Of a stretch of DNA of 64,000 nucleotides, positions 7,758 to 16,148 are shown piece by piece. The DNA is taken from NCBI GenBank assembly GCA_965235095.1, contig OZ249405.1. The stretch is one strand, 5' to 3'. Position numbers and translations under genes: made by a program. Positions within the stretch are counted from its first letter, which is position 1; each line of letters begins with the position of its first letter. Below the pieces are notes generated by a model that saw only the letters and a list, made by a program, of their open reading frames with translations, ran no database searches and had not been told where the DNA came from. This stretch comes from Fontibacterium abundans. GTDB taxonomy: Bacteria > Pseudomonadota > Alphaproteobacteria > Pelagibacterales > Pelagibacteraceae.

Positions 7758-8805
7758 TAAAAAAAAATTTATTCCGTTAAATCAATTTATTAATATTGCC
7801 TTATACGACAAGGAATTGGGTTACTATCAAAATAAAAAAATATTTGGTCGAAATGGAGATTTTATAACATCTCCTCACATATCTAGTATTTTTTCAGAAA
7901 TGGTATCGATATGGATTGTATCCTATTGGCTATATATAAAAAAACCAAAAAAAATTAACATATTAGAATTAGGGCCTGGGAATGGGCTGATGATCAAACA
8001 AATAATAAATTCAATAAAAAAAATTAAAACTTTCAATGGAAAATTTACTGTTTATTTGCATGAAAAAAGCAAAAAATTAATAAAAATTCAAAAAAATAAT
8101 TTAAATGATTTTAATAATATTATTTGGGTAAAAAATATTAATAAGATCAATCAAGATCCAACAATAATTATAGCAAATGAATTTTTTGATGCATTTCCTA
8201 TAAAACAATTTTTCAAAGAAAAAAATAGTTGGCATGAACAATGCGTTACTTTTGATAATAATTATAAAAAAAATATTACTTATTACAAAAATAAAATTAA
8301 TAATAATTCTCTAAAAAAGTATTCGAACTTTTACAATATTAAAAAAAGTAGAATTCTAGAATACCCAATCAATATTGAAGCATATATTAATTCAATATCT
8401 AAGATTATAAAAAAAAATAATGGTATCTTTCTAATGTTTGATTACGGCTACTCAAGCGTTCTGGGGAAAAATACCATTAAAGCAATAAGAAAACATAAAA
8501 CTGTTGATCTATTAAAAGAATATACTGATTGCGATATTACTTTTGATATTAATTTCAATATTTTAAAAAATATTTTTAAAAAAAATAATATCCAAAATAT
8601 TGGAATTGTATCCCAAAATTTTTTTTTACAAAAATTAGGGATTATGGAAAGAGCAGATCAAATAATCAAAAAGCAAGATGCTTTAAGTAGTAGAAATTTA
8701 ATTCTAAGTATCAATAAACTAATAAATCCAAAAGAAATGGGGAATGCTTTTCATGCATTGGCTTTTTCCAATAAAAATTGCAAATTTAATCTTGGATTTA
8801 TTTAA
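7732..8805 (+). CDS. SAM-dependent methyltransferase, MidA/NDUFAF7 family
   Basis: 357 residues. The family signature FGRNGDFITSPHISSIFSEM is followed by a class I SAM-binding motif ILELGPGNGLMIKQI. NEFFDAFPIKQF and FLMFDYGYSS are the other conserved blocks. The mitochondrial homologue NDUFAF7 dimethylates an arginine of complex I and is needed for its assembly; a similar role in bacterial NADH dehydrogenase assembly is inferred. It overlaps lgt by 26 bases and pgeF by one (TAATG), the common alphaproteobacterial order. The middle (residues about 150-220) is very Asn/Lys-rich. Confidence 0.88.
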   Translation: MNRIEKLINKKKFIPLNQFINIALYDKELGYYQNKKIFGRNGDFITSPHISSIFSEMVSIWIVSYWLYIKKPKKINILELGPGNGLMIKQIINSIKKIKTFNGKFTVYLHEKSKKLIKIQKNNLNDFNNIIWVKNINKINQDPTIIIANEFFDAFPIKQFFKEKNSWHEQCVTFDNNYKKNITYYKNKINNNSLKKYSNFYNIKKSRILEYPINIEAYINSISKIIKKNNGIFLMFDYGYSSVLGKNTIKAIRKHKTVDLLKEYTDCDITFDINFNILKNIFKKNNIQNIGIVSQNFFLQKLGIMERADQIIKKQDALSSRNLILSINKLINPKEMGNAFHALAFSNKNCKFNLGFI

Positions 8806-9569
8806 TGATTTTTTATTCAAAAAAGATTAACAAAATAACTGGCTTAAAGAGTTTTTTTTTTTCAAGAAAAAACGGTTTATCTAAAGGAATTTACAAAAGC
8901 TTAAATTGCGGGTTGGGATCTAACGATAAAAAACAAACAGTTAAAAAGAATATTGAAATTATTGCAAAAAAAACAGGCTACAAATTAAATAAGCTAATTA
9001 TGTTAAAGCAATATCACAGTAATAAAATAATTAACTTTGATAATTTTTTAGTAAAAAAAAGATACAAGGCCGATGGAATTATTACTTCATCTCGAAAATT
9101 TTCTTTTGGAATTTTAACCGCCGACTGCGTACCAATATTAGTTGCTGATAAAGAAAATAAAACAATAGCAGCTATTCATTCTGGATGGAAAGGCGCAAAT
9201 TCTGGAATTATTGAAAATCTAATAAAAAAATTTAAACAAAAAAGATCAAAAATATCAAACCTAATTGTAGCAATCGGACCTTGTATAGCTCAAAAAAATT
9301 ACGAAGTTAAAGCAGACTTTATAAAAAAGATTAAAATTAATAATTACGATTATAAAAAATATTTTAGAAATATGGATAAAAAAATTTACTTTAATCTAAG
9401 ACTGTTTGTAAATAACAAATTTTTGAGACTTGGAATCCCAAAAAGAAATATTGATCATATTAATAAGGATACTTATGGCGATTATAAAAACTTTTTTAGT
9501 TATAGAAGATCTGTGCATAACAATGAATCAGATTATGGAAGATGTATCTCTGTGATTTGTAGATATTAA
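8805..9569 (+). CDS. pgeF: Peptidoglycan editing factor / multicopper-oxidase-fold purine nucleoside phosphorylase
   Basis: 254 residues of the YfiH/PgeF family (older label: laccase domain protein). Metal-site blocks are present: KQYHSNKI (His), TADCVPILVAD (Asp-Cys), AAIHSGWKGANSGI (His), and AIGPCIAQKNYEV. E. coli PgeF removes mis-incorporated L-Ser from peptidoglycan precursors, and other members phosphorolyse or deaminate adenosine; which activity applies here cannot be told. Start overlaps the previous stop by one base. A promoter-like stretch for prs follows. Confidence 0.9.
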   Translation: MIFYSKKINKITGLKSFFFSRKNGLSKGIYKSLNCGLGSNDKKQTVKKNIEIIAKKTGYKLNKLIMLKQYHSNKIINFDNFLVKKRYKADGIITSSRKFSFGILTADCVPILVADKENKTIAAIHSGWKGANSGIIENLIKKFKQKRSKISNLIVAIGPCIAQKNYEVKADFIKKIKINNYDYKKYFRNMDKKIYFNLRLFVNNKFLRLGIPKRNIDHINKDTYGDYKNFFSYRRSVHNNESDYGRCISVICRY

Positions 9570-9598
9570 TTGATTAAATAATTATAAAATTATATAAA
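9570..9598 (+). promoter_or_regulatory. Candidate promoter for prs
   Basis: TTGATT (9570-9575) and TATAAA (9593-9598) are separated by 17 bp, and the prs ATG begins 8 bases after the -10, so the message would be leaderless or have a leader of one or two bases. It sits in the only gap (37 bp) in the lgt to prs run. Such AT-rich matches arise easily by chance in this genome. Confidence 0.35.
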
Positions 9599-9606
9599 AA
9601 GATCTC

Positions 9607-10539
9607 ATGAAGATTGTATCTGGAACAAGCAGCATTTTCCTAAGTGATCAAATCTGTAAATATTTAAAAACGAAACCAACTCAAAGAGAGATTGTAAGAT
9701 TCGCTGATTCAGAAGTTTACGTAGAGATTAAAGAAAATATGAGAGGTAACGATGTGTATTTAATACAATCAACTTCTTATCCTGCTAACGACAACATTAT
9801 GGAACTACTAATATGTATAGATTCTTTAAGAAGATCTTCCGCAAAAAATATAACAGCTGTCATTCCTTATTTCGGCTATGCAAGACAAGATAGAAAAGTT
9901 GTACCAAGATCTCCTATAAGCGCAAAATTAGTTGCAAACTTAATTACTAACGCTGGAGCGAACAGAGTTTTAACAATGGATCTTCATGCAAACCAAATTC
10001 AAGGTTTTTTTGATATTCCGGTTGATAATTTGTACGCAGCTCCTGTACTTTTAAAACATATATTAAAAAATATTGGTACTAAAAATATTGTTTGTGTCGC
10101 CCCCGATGTTGGAGGCGTGGAAAGAGCAAGAGCAATTGGTAAACGATTGAACGCAGGCTTGGCTATCGTTGATAAGAGAAGAGAGCGCCCAGGACAATCG
10201 GAAGTGATGAATGTCATTGGAGAAGTTAAAAATAAATCTTGTATTATAATTGATGACTTAATTGATAGTGGCGGAACAATCTGTAACGCTGCTGATGCTT
10301 TAATGGAAAAAGGAGCTAAGGAAGTTTATTGTTACGTTGTTCACGGTGTTCTTACAGGTTCATCTATCGATAAAATTAAAAAATCTAAGATGAAAAAGAT
10401 TGTTATTACTGACACAATTGATAATACAAAAAAAATTAAAGGAGTTTCTAAAATAGAGGTAGTTAGTATTGCCCCGCTAATCGCTGAAGCTATCAAGCGA
10501 ATATCCCAATCAACTTCAGTTTCCAGCTTATTCAAATAA
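9607..10539 (+). CDS. prs: Ribose-phosphate pyrophosphokinase
   Basis: 310 residues, the normal length for class I PRPP synthase, which makes PRPP from ribose 5-phosphate and ATP for purine, pyrimidine, His and Trp synthesis. Visible: the Mg/ATP motif DLHANQIQGFFDIPVDN, the flexible-loop region KRRERPG, and the PRPP-binding loop IIIDDLIDSGGTICNAA. Also RQDRKVVPRSPISAKL near residue 97. It has its own promoter-like sequence and is followed by L25. Confidence 0.97.
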   Translation: MKIVSGTSSIFLSDQICKYLKTKPTQREIVRFADSEVYVEIKENMRGNDVYLIQSTSYPANDNIMELLICIDSLRRSSAKNITAVIPYFGYARQDRKVVPRSPISAKLVANLITNAGANRVLTMDLHANQIQGFFDIPVDNLYAAPVLLKHILKNIGTKNIVCVAPDVGGVERARAIGKRLNAGLAIVDKRRERPGQSEVMNVIGEVKNKSCIIIDDLIDSGGTICNAADALMEKGAKEVYCYVVHGVLTGSSIDKIKKSKMKKIVITDTIDNTKKIKGVSKIEVVSIAPLIAEAIKRISQSTSVSSLFK

Positions 10540-10549
10540 ATAACAATAA

Positions 10550-10582
10550 CTTGTTTTTTTTTTGAAGTTAATATAAAACAAG
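10550..10582 (+). promoter_or_regulatory. Inverted repeat and -10 element between prs and rplY
   Basis: Arms CTTGTTTT (10550-10557) and AAAACAAG (10575-10582) are exact reverse complements around a 17-base loop that includes a T-run. TTGTTT (10551-10556) and TATAAA (10572-10577), 15 bp apart, could serve as promoter for rplY. The structure might be a weak prs terminator, an L25 leader element or chance; the sequence alone does not decide. Confidence 0.3.
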
Positions 10583-10595
10583 CGATCTTGATTAT

Positions 10596-11357
10596 ATGGA
10601 AAATTTAAAGATCGAAGCATCAGAAAGAAAACTTAATACAAAAGGAGATCTTAAAAAGTTAAGATTAGAAGGTTTTCTTCCAGGCATTTTATATGGTGAT
10701 AAAGAACAAAGTTTACCTTTATCAGTTAAAAAAATATCAATTAAAAAAATGTTAGAGTCTTCTAACTTTATGAGCTCTGTTATTGAAATGAGCATAGGTG
10801 GTTCAAAACATAAAGTTTTAACTAAAGATATTAATTTTCATCCTCTAAATAATGAGCCAATACATATTGATTTTCAAAAGATTAAGCCCGGAACAAAAGT
10901 AACTGTTAATATTCCTGTAAAATTTATTAACAATGAAAATTGCCCAGGATTAAAGATGGGTGGGGTTTTAAACATTGTAAGAAGAAAAATAGAATTAAGA
11001 TGTGCTGCTGAAAATATTCCTGCTGAAATCATAGTTGATTTAGCTAATAAAGAGATGAATGAAAGTATTCACATATCTTCTGTAAAATTACCTGAGGGAG
11101 CAAAACCTGTAATTAGTGATCGAGACTTTACTATAGCAACAATTGCTGCTCCTACAGTTGTTAAAGAGCCTGAACCGGCTGCTGCTGCTGCAGGCGATGC
11201 TGCGGCTGGCGATGCTGCTGCTCCAGCTGAAGGTGGAGTTGCTGCTGCGGGCGACACTAAAGCTGCTGATGGGAAAGCTAAACCGGGAGAAGCAGCAAAA
11301 TCTCCTGATGCCGCTAAAAAACCTGCTGCTGCCGCGCCTGCGGATAAAAAGAAATAA
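10596..11357 (+). CDS. rplY: 50S ribosomal protein L25 (Ctc/TL5 form) with Ala-rich tail
   Basis: 253 residues. Residues about 1-95 are the 5S-rRNA-binding L25 domain (RLEGFLPGILYGD, DINFHPLNNEPIHIDFQ) and about 96-185 the TL5/CTC beta domain (GTKVTVNIPVKFI, PGLKMGGVLNIVRR). The remaining roughly 65 residues are a low-complexity tail of Ala, Gly, Pro, Asp and Lys ending in KKK. The tail DNA is strikingly GC-rich for this genome (72 of 120 bases at 11161-11280) and includes a 15-bp tandem unit encoding GDAAA twice. L25 followed by pth is the standard order. Confidence 0.95.
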   Translation: MENLKIEASERKLNTKGDLKKLRLEGFLPGILYGDKEQSLPLSVKKISIKKMLESSNFMSSVIEMSIGGSKHKVLTKDINFHPLNNEPIHIDFQKIKPGTKVTVNIPVKFINNENCPGLKMGGVLNIVRRKIELRCAAENIPAEIIVDLANKEMNESIHISSVKLPEGAKPVISDRDFTIATIAAPTVVKEPEPAAAAAGDAAAGDAAAPAEGGVAAAGDTKAADGKAKPGEAAKSPDAAKKPAAAAPADKKK

Positions 11358-11372
11358 CATTTAAATGTTATT
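11353..11372. repeat. Perfect 20-bp palindrome over rplY stop and pth start
   Basis: Two 10-base arms (AATAACATTT and AAATGTTATT) meet with no spacer. The left arm contains the rplY TAA (11355-11357) and the right arm the pth ATG (11365-11367). In RNA it could fold and hide the pth start until a ribosome finishes rplY, giving translational coupling; as DNA it could be a protein site. Function is inferred. Confidence 0.6.
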
Positions 11373-11922
11373 ATTTGCGGGGTTAGGGAATCCAGATCCA
11401 AAACATGCAAACAATAGACATAACGTAGGTTTTAAACTTATAGATGCTTTAAATAAAAATTTTGGCCTCTCAAAACAAAAACCAAAATTTAAAGGTCTAC
11501 TAACTAACGGTCAAGTACAGGATAATAAAGTAATAGTAGTGAAGCCGTTAACTTTTATGAACAATTCCGGAATGTGCATTAGAGAAATAACTGATTATCA
11601 TAGAATTAAAACTAATAATATTTTTGTATTTCATGATGACATGGACATCGAAATTGGGAAAATAAAAACCAAGATGGGAGGATCTAGCGGTGGTCACAAT
11701 GGAATTAAGTCAATAGATGACTCAATAGGTACTGATTACAATAGAATCAGAATTGGCATAGGTCACCCTGGAGACAAAGAATTAGTAGACAAACATGTTC
11801 TAAATGATTTTACCGAAGAGGAAAAAATAACAATAGATCAAGTTATTAAGAAAATATTTAAAAATATAAATCTTCTTATAGAAAAAAAACTAGACGATTT
11901 CACTTCTAAAAGTAATCAATAA
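11365..11922 (+). CDS. pth: Peptidyl-tRNA hydrolase
   Basis: 185 residues. Releases peptides from prematurely dropped peptidyl-tRNA. The family motifs are intact: GLGNPDPKHANNRHNVGF with the catalytic His, KPLTFMNNSG, VFHDDMDIEIGKIK with the conserved Asp, and GGSSGGHNGIKSID. The start lies 7 bases after the rplY stop inside a perfect palindrome. It is followed 6 bases later by ychF, the usual rplY-pth-ychF operon. Confidence 0.97.
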   Translation: MLLFAGLGNPDPKHANNRHNVGFKLIDALNKNFGLSKQKPKFKGLLTNGQVQDNKVIVVKPLTFMNNSGMCIREITDYHRIKTNNIFVFHDDMDIEIGKIKTKMGGSSGGHNGIKSIDDSIGTDYNRIRIGIGHPGDKELVDKHVLNDFTEEEKITIDQVIKKIFKNINLLIEKKLDDFTSKSNQ

Positions 11923-11928
11923 GTCTCT

Positions 11929-13008
11929 ATGAGTTTTAAATGTGGAATTGTAGGTTTGCCCAACGTTGGTAAATCAACACTATTTAATGCTCTTACAAAA
12001 TCTAAAAATGCTCAAGCAGCAAACTTTCCTTTTTGTACAATAGAACCGAATATTGGCGTTGTTACGGTTCCTGATGAAAGATTAGAAAAACTTGCAAATA
12101 TTGCAAAATCAAAAAAGATTATTCCAACATATATAACTTTTGTAGATATTGCTGGGCTAGTAGCCGGAGCATCTAAAGGGGAAGGTTTGGGAAATAAATT
12201 TCTTGCAAATATTAGAGAAGTTGATGCTGTAATACATATGCTAAGATGTTTTGATTCAAGTGAAATACAAAACGTCAATAAAACAGTAGATCCTATAAGA
12301 GATTTAGAAACAGTAGAAACTGAAATGATGATTTCAGATTTAGAATCTGTTGAAAAAAGATTGTCTCAAAAAAAGAATAAAAACAATGAATTAAATAAAG
12401 ATATTTTTGAAATTTTAGAGCATGTTTATGAATCTCTCAAAAAAGGAATTAGACCAGAGAAATTGGAGGAAAAATTTGAAAAAAAATTAATTAAAAATTT
12501 AGGAATTTTATCAACTAAACCTAGAATCTTAGTCTGCAATGTAGATGAGAATAGCGTCAGTTCAGGTAATAATTATTCTGACAAAATAAAAGAGAAATTT
12601 AAAAATGATACGGTGGTAATTGTTTCTGCTGAAATTGAGCAGCAAATTACCGAACTTCAAGATTCTGAAGCCAGTGAATTTATGAAAGAAATTGGAATAA
12701 AAGAATCTGGATTAGATCAAATAATAAAAGCTGGATATAAAATTTTAAACTTAAGTACTTATTTTACAGTAGGTCCGGAAGAAACTCACGCATGGACTAT
12801 TGAAAAAAACTGTAAAGCTCCTGATGCGGCTGAAGTTATTCACTCTGATTTTAAAAAGGGATTCATTAAAGCTGAGGTTATATCTTATGCAGACTATATT
12901 CAGCATGTAGGTGAAGTGGGTGCTCGAGATAATGGAAAATTAAAGATAGAAGGAAAAGATTATGAAGTGGCTGATGGAGATATTTTACACTTTAGGTTCA
13001 ATACGTAA
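11929..13008 (+). CDS. ychF: Ribosome-associated GTPase/ATPase YchF
   Basis: 359 residues, OBG-family P-loop NTPase conserved in all life, implicated in stress response and ribosome binding. G1 GLPNVGKSTLFNAL at the N-terminus, NFPFCTIEPNIGVV, G3 DIAGLVAGASKGEGLGN, a coiled insertion at about 130-200, and the C-terminal TGS domain (FTVGPEETHAWTIEK, HSDFKKGFIKAEV, ARDNGKLKIEGKDY). YchF usually prefers ATP because its G4 motif is altered. The 3' end overlaps the convergent petC by 24 bases. Confidence 0.97.
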   Translation: MSFKCGIVGLPNVGKSTLFNALTKSKNAQAANFPFCTIEPNIGVVTVPDERLEKLANIAKSKKIIPTYITFVDIAGLVAGASKGEGLGNKFLANIREVDAVIHMLRCFDSSEIQNVNKTVDPIRDLETVETEMMISDLESVEKRLSQKKNKNNELNKDIFEILEHVYESLKKGIRPEKLEEKFEKKLIKNLGILSTKPRILVCNVDENSVSSGNNYSDKIKEKFKNDTVVIVSAEIEQQITELQDSEASEFMKEIGIKESGLDQIIKAGYKILNLSTYFTVGPEETHAWTIEKNCKAPDAAEVIHSDFKKGFIKAEVISYADYIQHVGEVGARDNGKLKIEGKDYEVADGDILHFRFNT

Positions 13009-13770
13009 CCAAATCTTTTTCTTAACAAGATAAACTAATACCGTAAGAATTAATAAATAAACTACAGTCTTAAATCCTATTCTTTTTCTAGCCTCTAAAT
13101 GAGGTTCTGATGCCCAAGTTAAAAAAGTCACTACATCTTTTGAGAGTTGTTCTTCTGTTGCTGGAGTACCGTCGGAATATTTAACAGAATCTTGATTTAG
13201 CGGTTTTGACATTTTAATTTTATTACCCGGCATATATTTATTATAATAAACTCCATCATCAAGTTTTACTTCTTTTGGAGGCTTGTCTGTATAACCCATC
13301 AAGATAGAATAAATATAATCTGGACCACCTGCTCTTGCTTTTACTAAAACTGACATATCAGGAGGATATGCTCCACCATTTGCAGCTCTTGCTGCTTTTT
13401 CATTTGCAAATGGACTTGCAAATTTATCAGACGGCTTTCCAGGTCTTTTGAACATTTCCCCACTATCATTTGGACCGTCTAAAACTTCAACTTTTGATGC
13501 AATTGCCTTAACTTCCTCTTCTGAAAAACTTGGTCCACCCACTTCTGATAAATTTCTATAACTTAGAAGATTCATTGAATGGCAAGATGCACAAACCTCT
13601 GTGTAAACTTGATAGCCTCTTTGAAGTGACGCTCTATCAAACTTTCCAAAAAAACCATCGAAAGACCAAGATTGCTTTAAAAGCTTCTCTTGTTTTTCTG
13701 CAGAAAAAGAATGTGAAACATTAAATATTAAAAAGAAAAAAAATAATGAAAATTTTAATAAAAAGCTCAT
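12985..13770 (-). CDS. petC: Cytochrome c1 of the bc1 complex
   Basis: 261 residues. N-terminal signal peptide (LLKFSLFFFFLIFNVSHSFSA), covalent heme motif CASCHSM, axial Met region YNKYMPGNKIKMSKPL, and a C-terminal membrane anchor (VVYLLILTVLVYLV) followed by a basic end. It passes electrons from the Rieske protein to cytochrome c. Third gene of petABC, 9 bp after petB. Cytochrome b and c1 are separate genes here, not a fused fbcH as in Bradyrhizobium. Confidence 0.96.
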   Translation of the reverse strand: MSFLLKFSLFFFFLIFNVSHSFSAEKQEKLLKQSWSFDGFFGKFDRASLQRGYQVYTEVCASCHSMNLLSYRNLSEVGGPSFSEEEVKAIASKVEVLDGPNDSGEMFKRPGKPSDKFASPFANEKAARAANGGAYPPDMSVLVKARAGGPDYIYSILMGYTDKPPKEVKLDDGVYYNKYMPGNKIKMSKPLNQDSVKYSDGTPATEEQLSKDVVTFLTWASEPHLEARKRIGFKTVVYLLILTVLVYLVKKKIWLRIEPKV

Positions 13771-13779
13771 AATTTTTTT

Positions 13780-15081
13780 CTAAAAAATTTTAAAAGTTTT
13801 AATTTTTCCTTGTTTTTTCCAATCCTCATACTCATGAATACTTTTGGGCATAGGCAGAGTTTTTTCTGTTAATGATACCAAAGGAGCTATGACTAAAAAG
13901 AATAAAAACCAGTAAACGGTACCTACCCTAGAAATTAAAACATAAATACCTTCAGCAGGCATTCCCCCTACGTACATCAATATAAAAAAATCTAGCACAA
14001 ATAAAAAAACAAATTGCTTCCATATAGGTCTAAAAACCGAAGATCGAACTTTTGATAAATCCAACCAAGGTAGTAAACCTAAAACAGCAATACTGCTCAC
14101 CATTGCAATAACTCCTAAAAGTTTGTCGGGGATACTTCTTAAAATTGCATAGAATGGTAAAAAATACCATTCTGGAACAATATGAGCTGGAGTTACCAAA
14201 GGATCCGCAGGAATATAATTATCCGGGTGTCCAAGGTAGTTCGGTGCGTACATTGTGATTAAAACAAAAGCTAATAAAAAAATTAACATCGCAAACAAAT
14301 CTTTGCTAGTTGTAAAAGGAGCAAAACTTACTGTATCTCTAGTGTCTACTGGCTCAATTCCAGATGGATTATTAGAGCCTACAATGTGCAAGGCTATCAC
14401 GTGAAAAATAACTATGCCTAAAATTCCAAAAGCTAAAAGCCAATGCAAAACATAAAAACGATTTAAAGTAGAATCTCCAACAGCATAATCTCCCCACAGC
14501 CATGTAACTATTCCCTCACCTACTAATGGTACAGCTGAAAATAAATTTGTAATAACTGTTGCTCCCCAATAGCTCATTTGACCCCATGGCAAAGTATAAC
14601 CAAGGAAAGCAGTTGCCATCATCAGGAAAAAAATAATAATTCCGATGAGCCACATCAGTTGTCGCGGCTCTTTATAAGAACCATAATAAAGTCCTCTAAA
14701 AATATGAATATATACTGCTATGAAAAAGAAAGAGGCAAAATTCATGTGCGCGTATCTAAGAAGCCATCCATAATTTACATCTCTCATAATTTTCTCAACA
14801 GACGTGAAAGCTTCAGATGAAGATGGCTTGTAGTGCATACCAAGAGCCAGGCCTGTAACAATTAAAAATATTAGACATATCATTAATATTCCGCCTAAAC
14901 TCCAAAGATAACTTAAATTTTTCGGAACTTGGAAATCTAAATATTCGTATTTAAACATTCTAATAATTGGAAGACGATTATCTATCCAACCAACAACTCC
15001 TTTGAACGGAGAACCCCCTACTTTATTTGTATGTACAGGTTTGATTTCATTTTGACTAAAATTAGAATCTTTTTCACTCAT
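13780..15081 (-). CDS. petB: Cytochrome b of the bc1 complex
   Basis: 433 residues with eight or more hydrophobic helices. Heme-ligand helices are recognisable (RYAHMNFASFFFIAVYIHIFRG and HWLLAFGILGIVIFHVIALH segments), as are the Qo-site PEWY motif (HIVPEWYFLPFYAIL) and GYTLPWGQMSYWGATVI. The N-terminus has a roughly 45-residue hydrophilic extension (about residues 1-45). It carries quinol oxidation and reduction in the Q cycle. Second gene of petABC with 8 bp to petA. Confidence 0.97.
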   Translation of the reverse strand: MSEKDSNFSQNEIKPVHTNKVGGSPFKGVVGWIDNRLPIIRMFKYEYLDFQVPKNLSYLWSLGGILMICLIFLIVTGLALGMHYKPSSSEAFTSVEKIMRDVNYGWLLRYAHMNFASFFFIAVYIHIFRGLYYGSYKEPRQLMWLIGIIIFFLMMATAFLGYTLPWGQMSYWGATVITNLFSAVPLVGEGIVTWLWGDYAVGDSTLNRFYVLHWLLAFGILGIVIFHVIALHIVGSNNPSGIEPVDTRDTVSFAPFTTSKDLFAMLIFLLAFVLITMYAPNYLGHPDNYIPADPLVTPAHIVPEWYFLPFYAILRSIPDKLLGVIAMVSSIAVLGLLPWLDLSKVRSSVFRPIWKQFVFLFVLDFFILMYVGGMPAEGIYVLISRVGTVYWFLFFLVIAPLVSLTEKTLPMPKSIHEYEDWKKQGKIKTFKIF

Positions 15082-15089
15082 AATAGTTT

Positions 15090-15614
15090 TTATCCTAATT
15101 TAATTTTATTATCCCCAACAAATTCATATGTTGGAACTTCTAAATTGGTTGGTGCTGGACCTTTTCTAATTCTTCCAGAACTATCATAATGAGAACCATG
15201 ACAAGGACAAAACCATCCACCGTAATCACCTTTACCACTAATCGGAACGCATCCTAAATGAGTGCAAACTCCAACTAAAACTAGCCATTCAGATTTTTTA
15301 ACTCTTTTGTTGTCAGCTTGCGGATCTTTTAACTCTTTAAGATCAACTTTTTCAGCACTGGTAATTTCTTCTTTGGTTCTTCTTTTGATAAAAACAGGTT
15401 TTCCTCTCCATAGAACTGTTATTTCCTGCCCTTCTTTAATTTTTGACAAATCAACTTCAATGGATGCAAGAGCTTTTACTGAGGAGTCCGGATTCATTTG
15501 ATTTATAACCGGCCAAACGGCGGCCCCAATCCCTACTGCACCAACAGCTGTTGTCGCTACAGTTAAAAAATCTCTTCTATTTTTCTTATCTGAGTTATTA
15601 TTGTTTTCTGACAT
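15090..15614 (-). CDS. petA: Rieske iron-sulfur subunit of the bc1 complex
   Basis: 174 residues. The N-terminus carries a twin-arginine motif (KKNRRDFLTVATTAVG) that also forms the membrane anchor, as known for bacterial Rieske proteins exported by Tat. Both [2Fe-2S] boxes are present: CTHLGCVPIS and FCPCHGSHYDSSGRI. Its extrinsic domain shuttles electrons from quinol to cytochrome c1. First gene of petABC; divergent from trmL across 76 bp, which must hold both promoters, but no convincing -35/-10 pair stands out. Confidence 0.97.
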   Translation of the reverse strand: MSENNNNSDKKNRRDFLTVATTAVGAVGIGAAVWPVINQMNPDSSVKALASIEVDLSKIKEGQEITVLWRGKPVFIKRRTKEEITSAEKVDLKELKDPQADNKRVKKSEWLVLVGVCTHLGCVPISGKGDYGGWFCPCHGSHYDSSGRIRKGPAPTNLEVPTYEFVGDNKIKLG

Positions 15615-15690
15615 AAATATTTAATTTAATTATTTCTAAACTATTTTCTTTTCCATAGCCAGAATGACGCATAAATAATAAATTTCTTAT

Positions 15691-16146
15691 ATGATTAAAA
15701 TTGCATTATTTCAGCCCGATATTCCTCAAAATACAGCTGCAACCATAAGATTGTGCGCATGTTTAAATGCAACTTTAGAAATTATTGAACCTTGTGGGTT
15801 TCAGTTTGATGAAAAAAGACTCAAAAGTATTTACATGGATTATTATAAAAATTGTAAAATTATAAGGCATCAATCATTTGATGATTTTATAAAAACAAAA
15901 AAGAATAAAAGAATAATTCTATTAACGACTAAAGCAGAAAAAAATTATTATAATTTTGATTTTAAAAAAAATGATACAATATTATTTGGAAGAGAAAGTG
16001 CTGGTGTGCCAGATTCTGTGCACAAAATAGTCGATACAAGATTAAAGATACCTATGTCTAAAAATACCAGATCTTTAAATATTGTAACATCTATTTCTAT
16101 TGTATTATCAGAGGCACTTAGGCAAAACAATTACTATAACATTTAA
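15691..16146 (+). CDS. trmL: tRNA (cytidine/uridine-34-2'-O)-methyltransferase, SPOUT family
   Basis: 151 residues, the compact TrmL length. The N-terminus IALFQPDIPQNTAATIRLCA is the hallmark, and the knot motifs DTILFGRESAGVP and IPMSKNTRSLNIVTSISIVL follow. It methylates the ribose of the wobble base in leucine tRNAs in E. coli. It begins a plus-strand run (trmL-hemF-greA), divergent from petABC. Confidence 0.93.
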   Translation: MIKIALFQPDIPQNTAATIRLCACLNATLEIIEPCGFQFDEKRLKSIYMDYYKNCKIIRHQSFDDFIKTKKNKRIILLTTKAEKNYYNFDFKKNDTILFGRESAGVPDSVHKIVDTRLKIPMSKNTRSLNIVTSISIVLSEALRQNNYYNI

Positions 16147-16148
16147 TA

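Noticed and set aside
11069..11410. Long Ala/Ser-rich and Leu-rich reading frames on both strands across the L25 tail
   Set aside because: They are shadows of the GC-rich repeat; GCT/GCA repeats stay open in all frames. The L25 frame fits the family and the operon.
15605..15620. TATGTCA at the petA start, identical to an arm of the petP palindrome
   Set aside because: The bases are simply the codons for Met-Ser after a T. ATGTCA also begins atpI, ileS and ctaE. There is no second arm, so it is not evidence of shared regulation.
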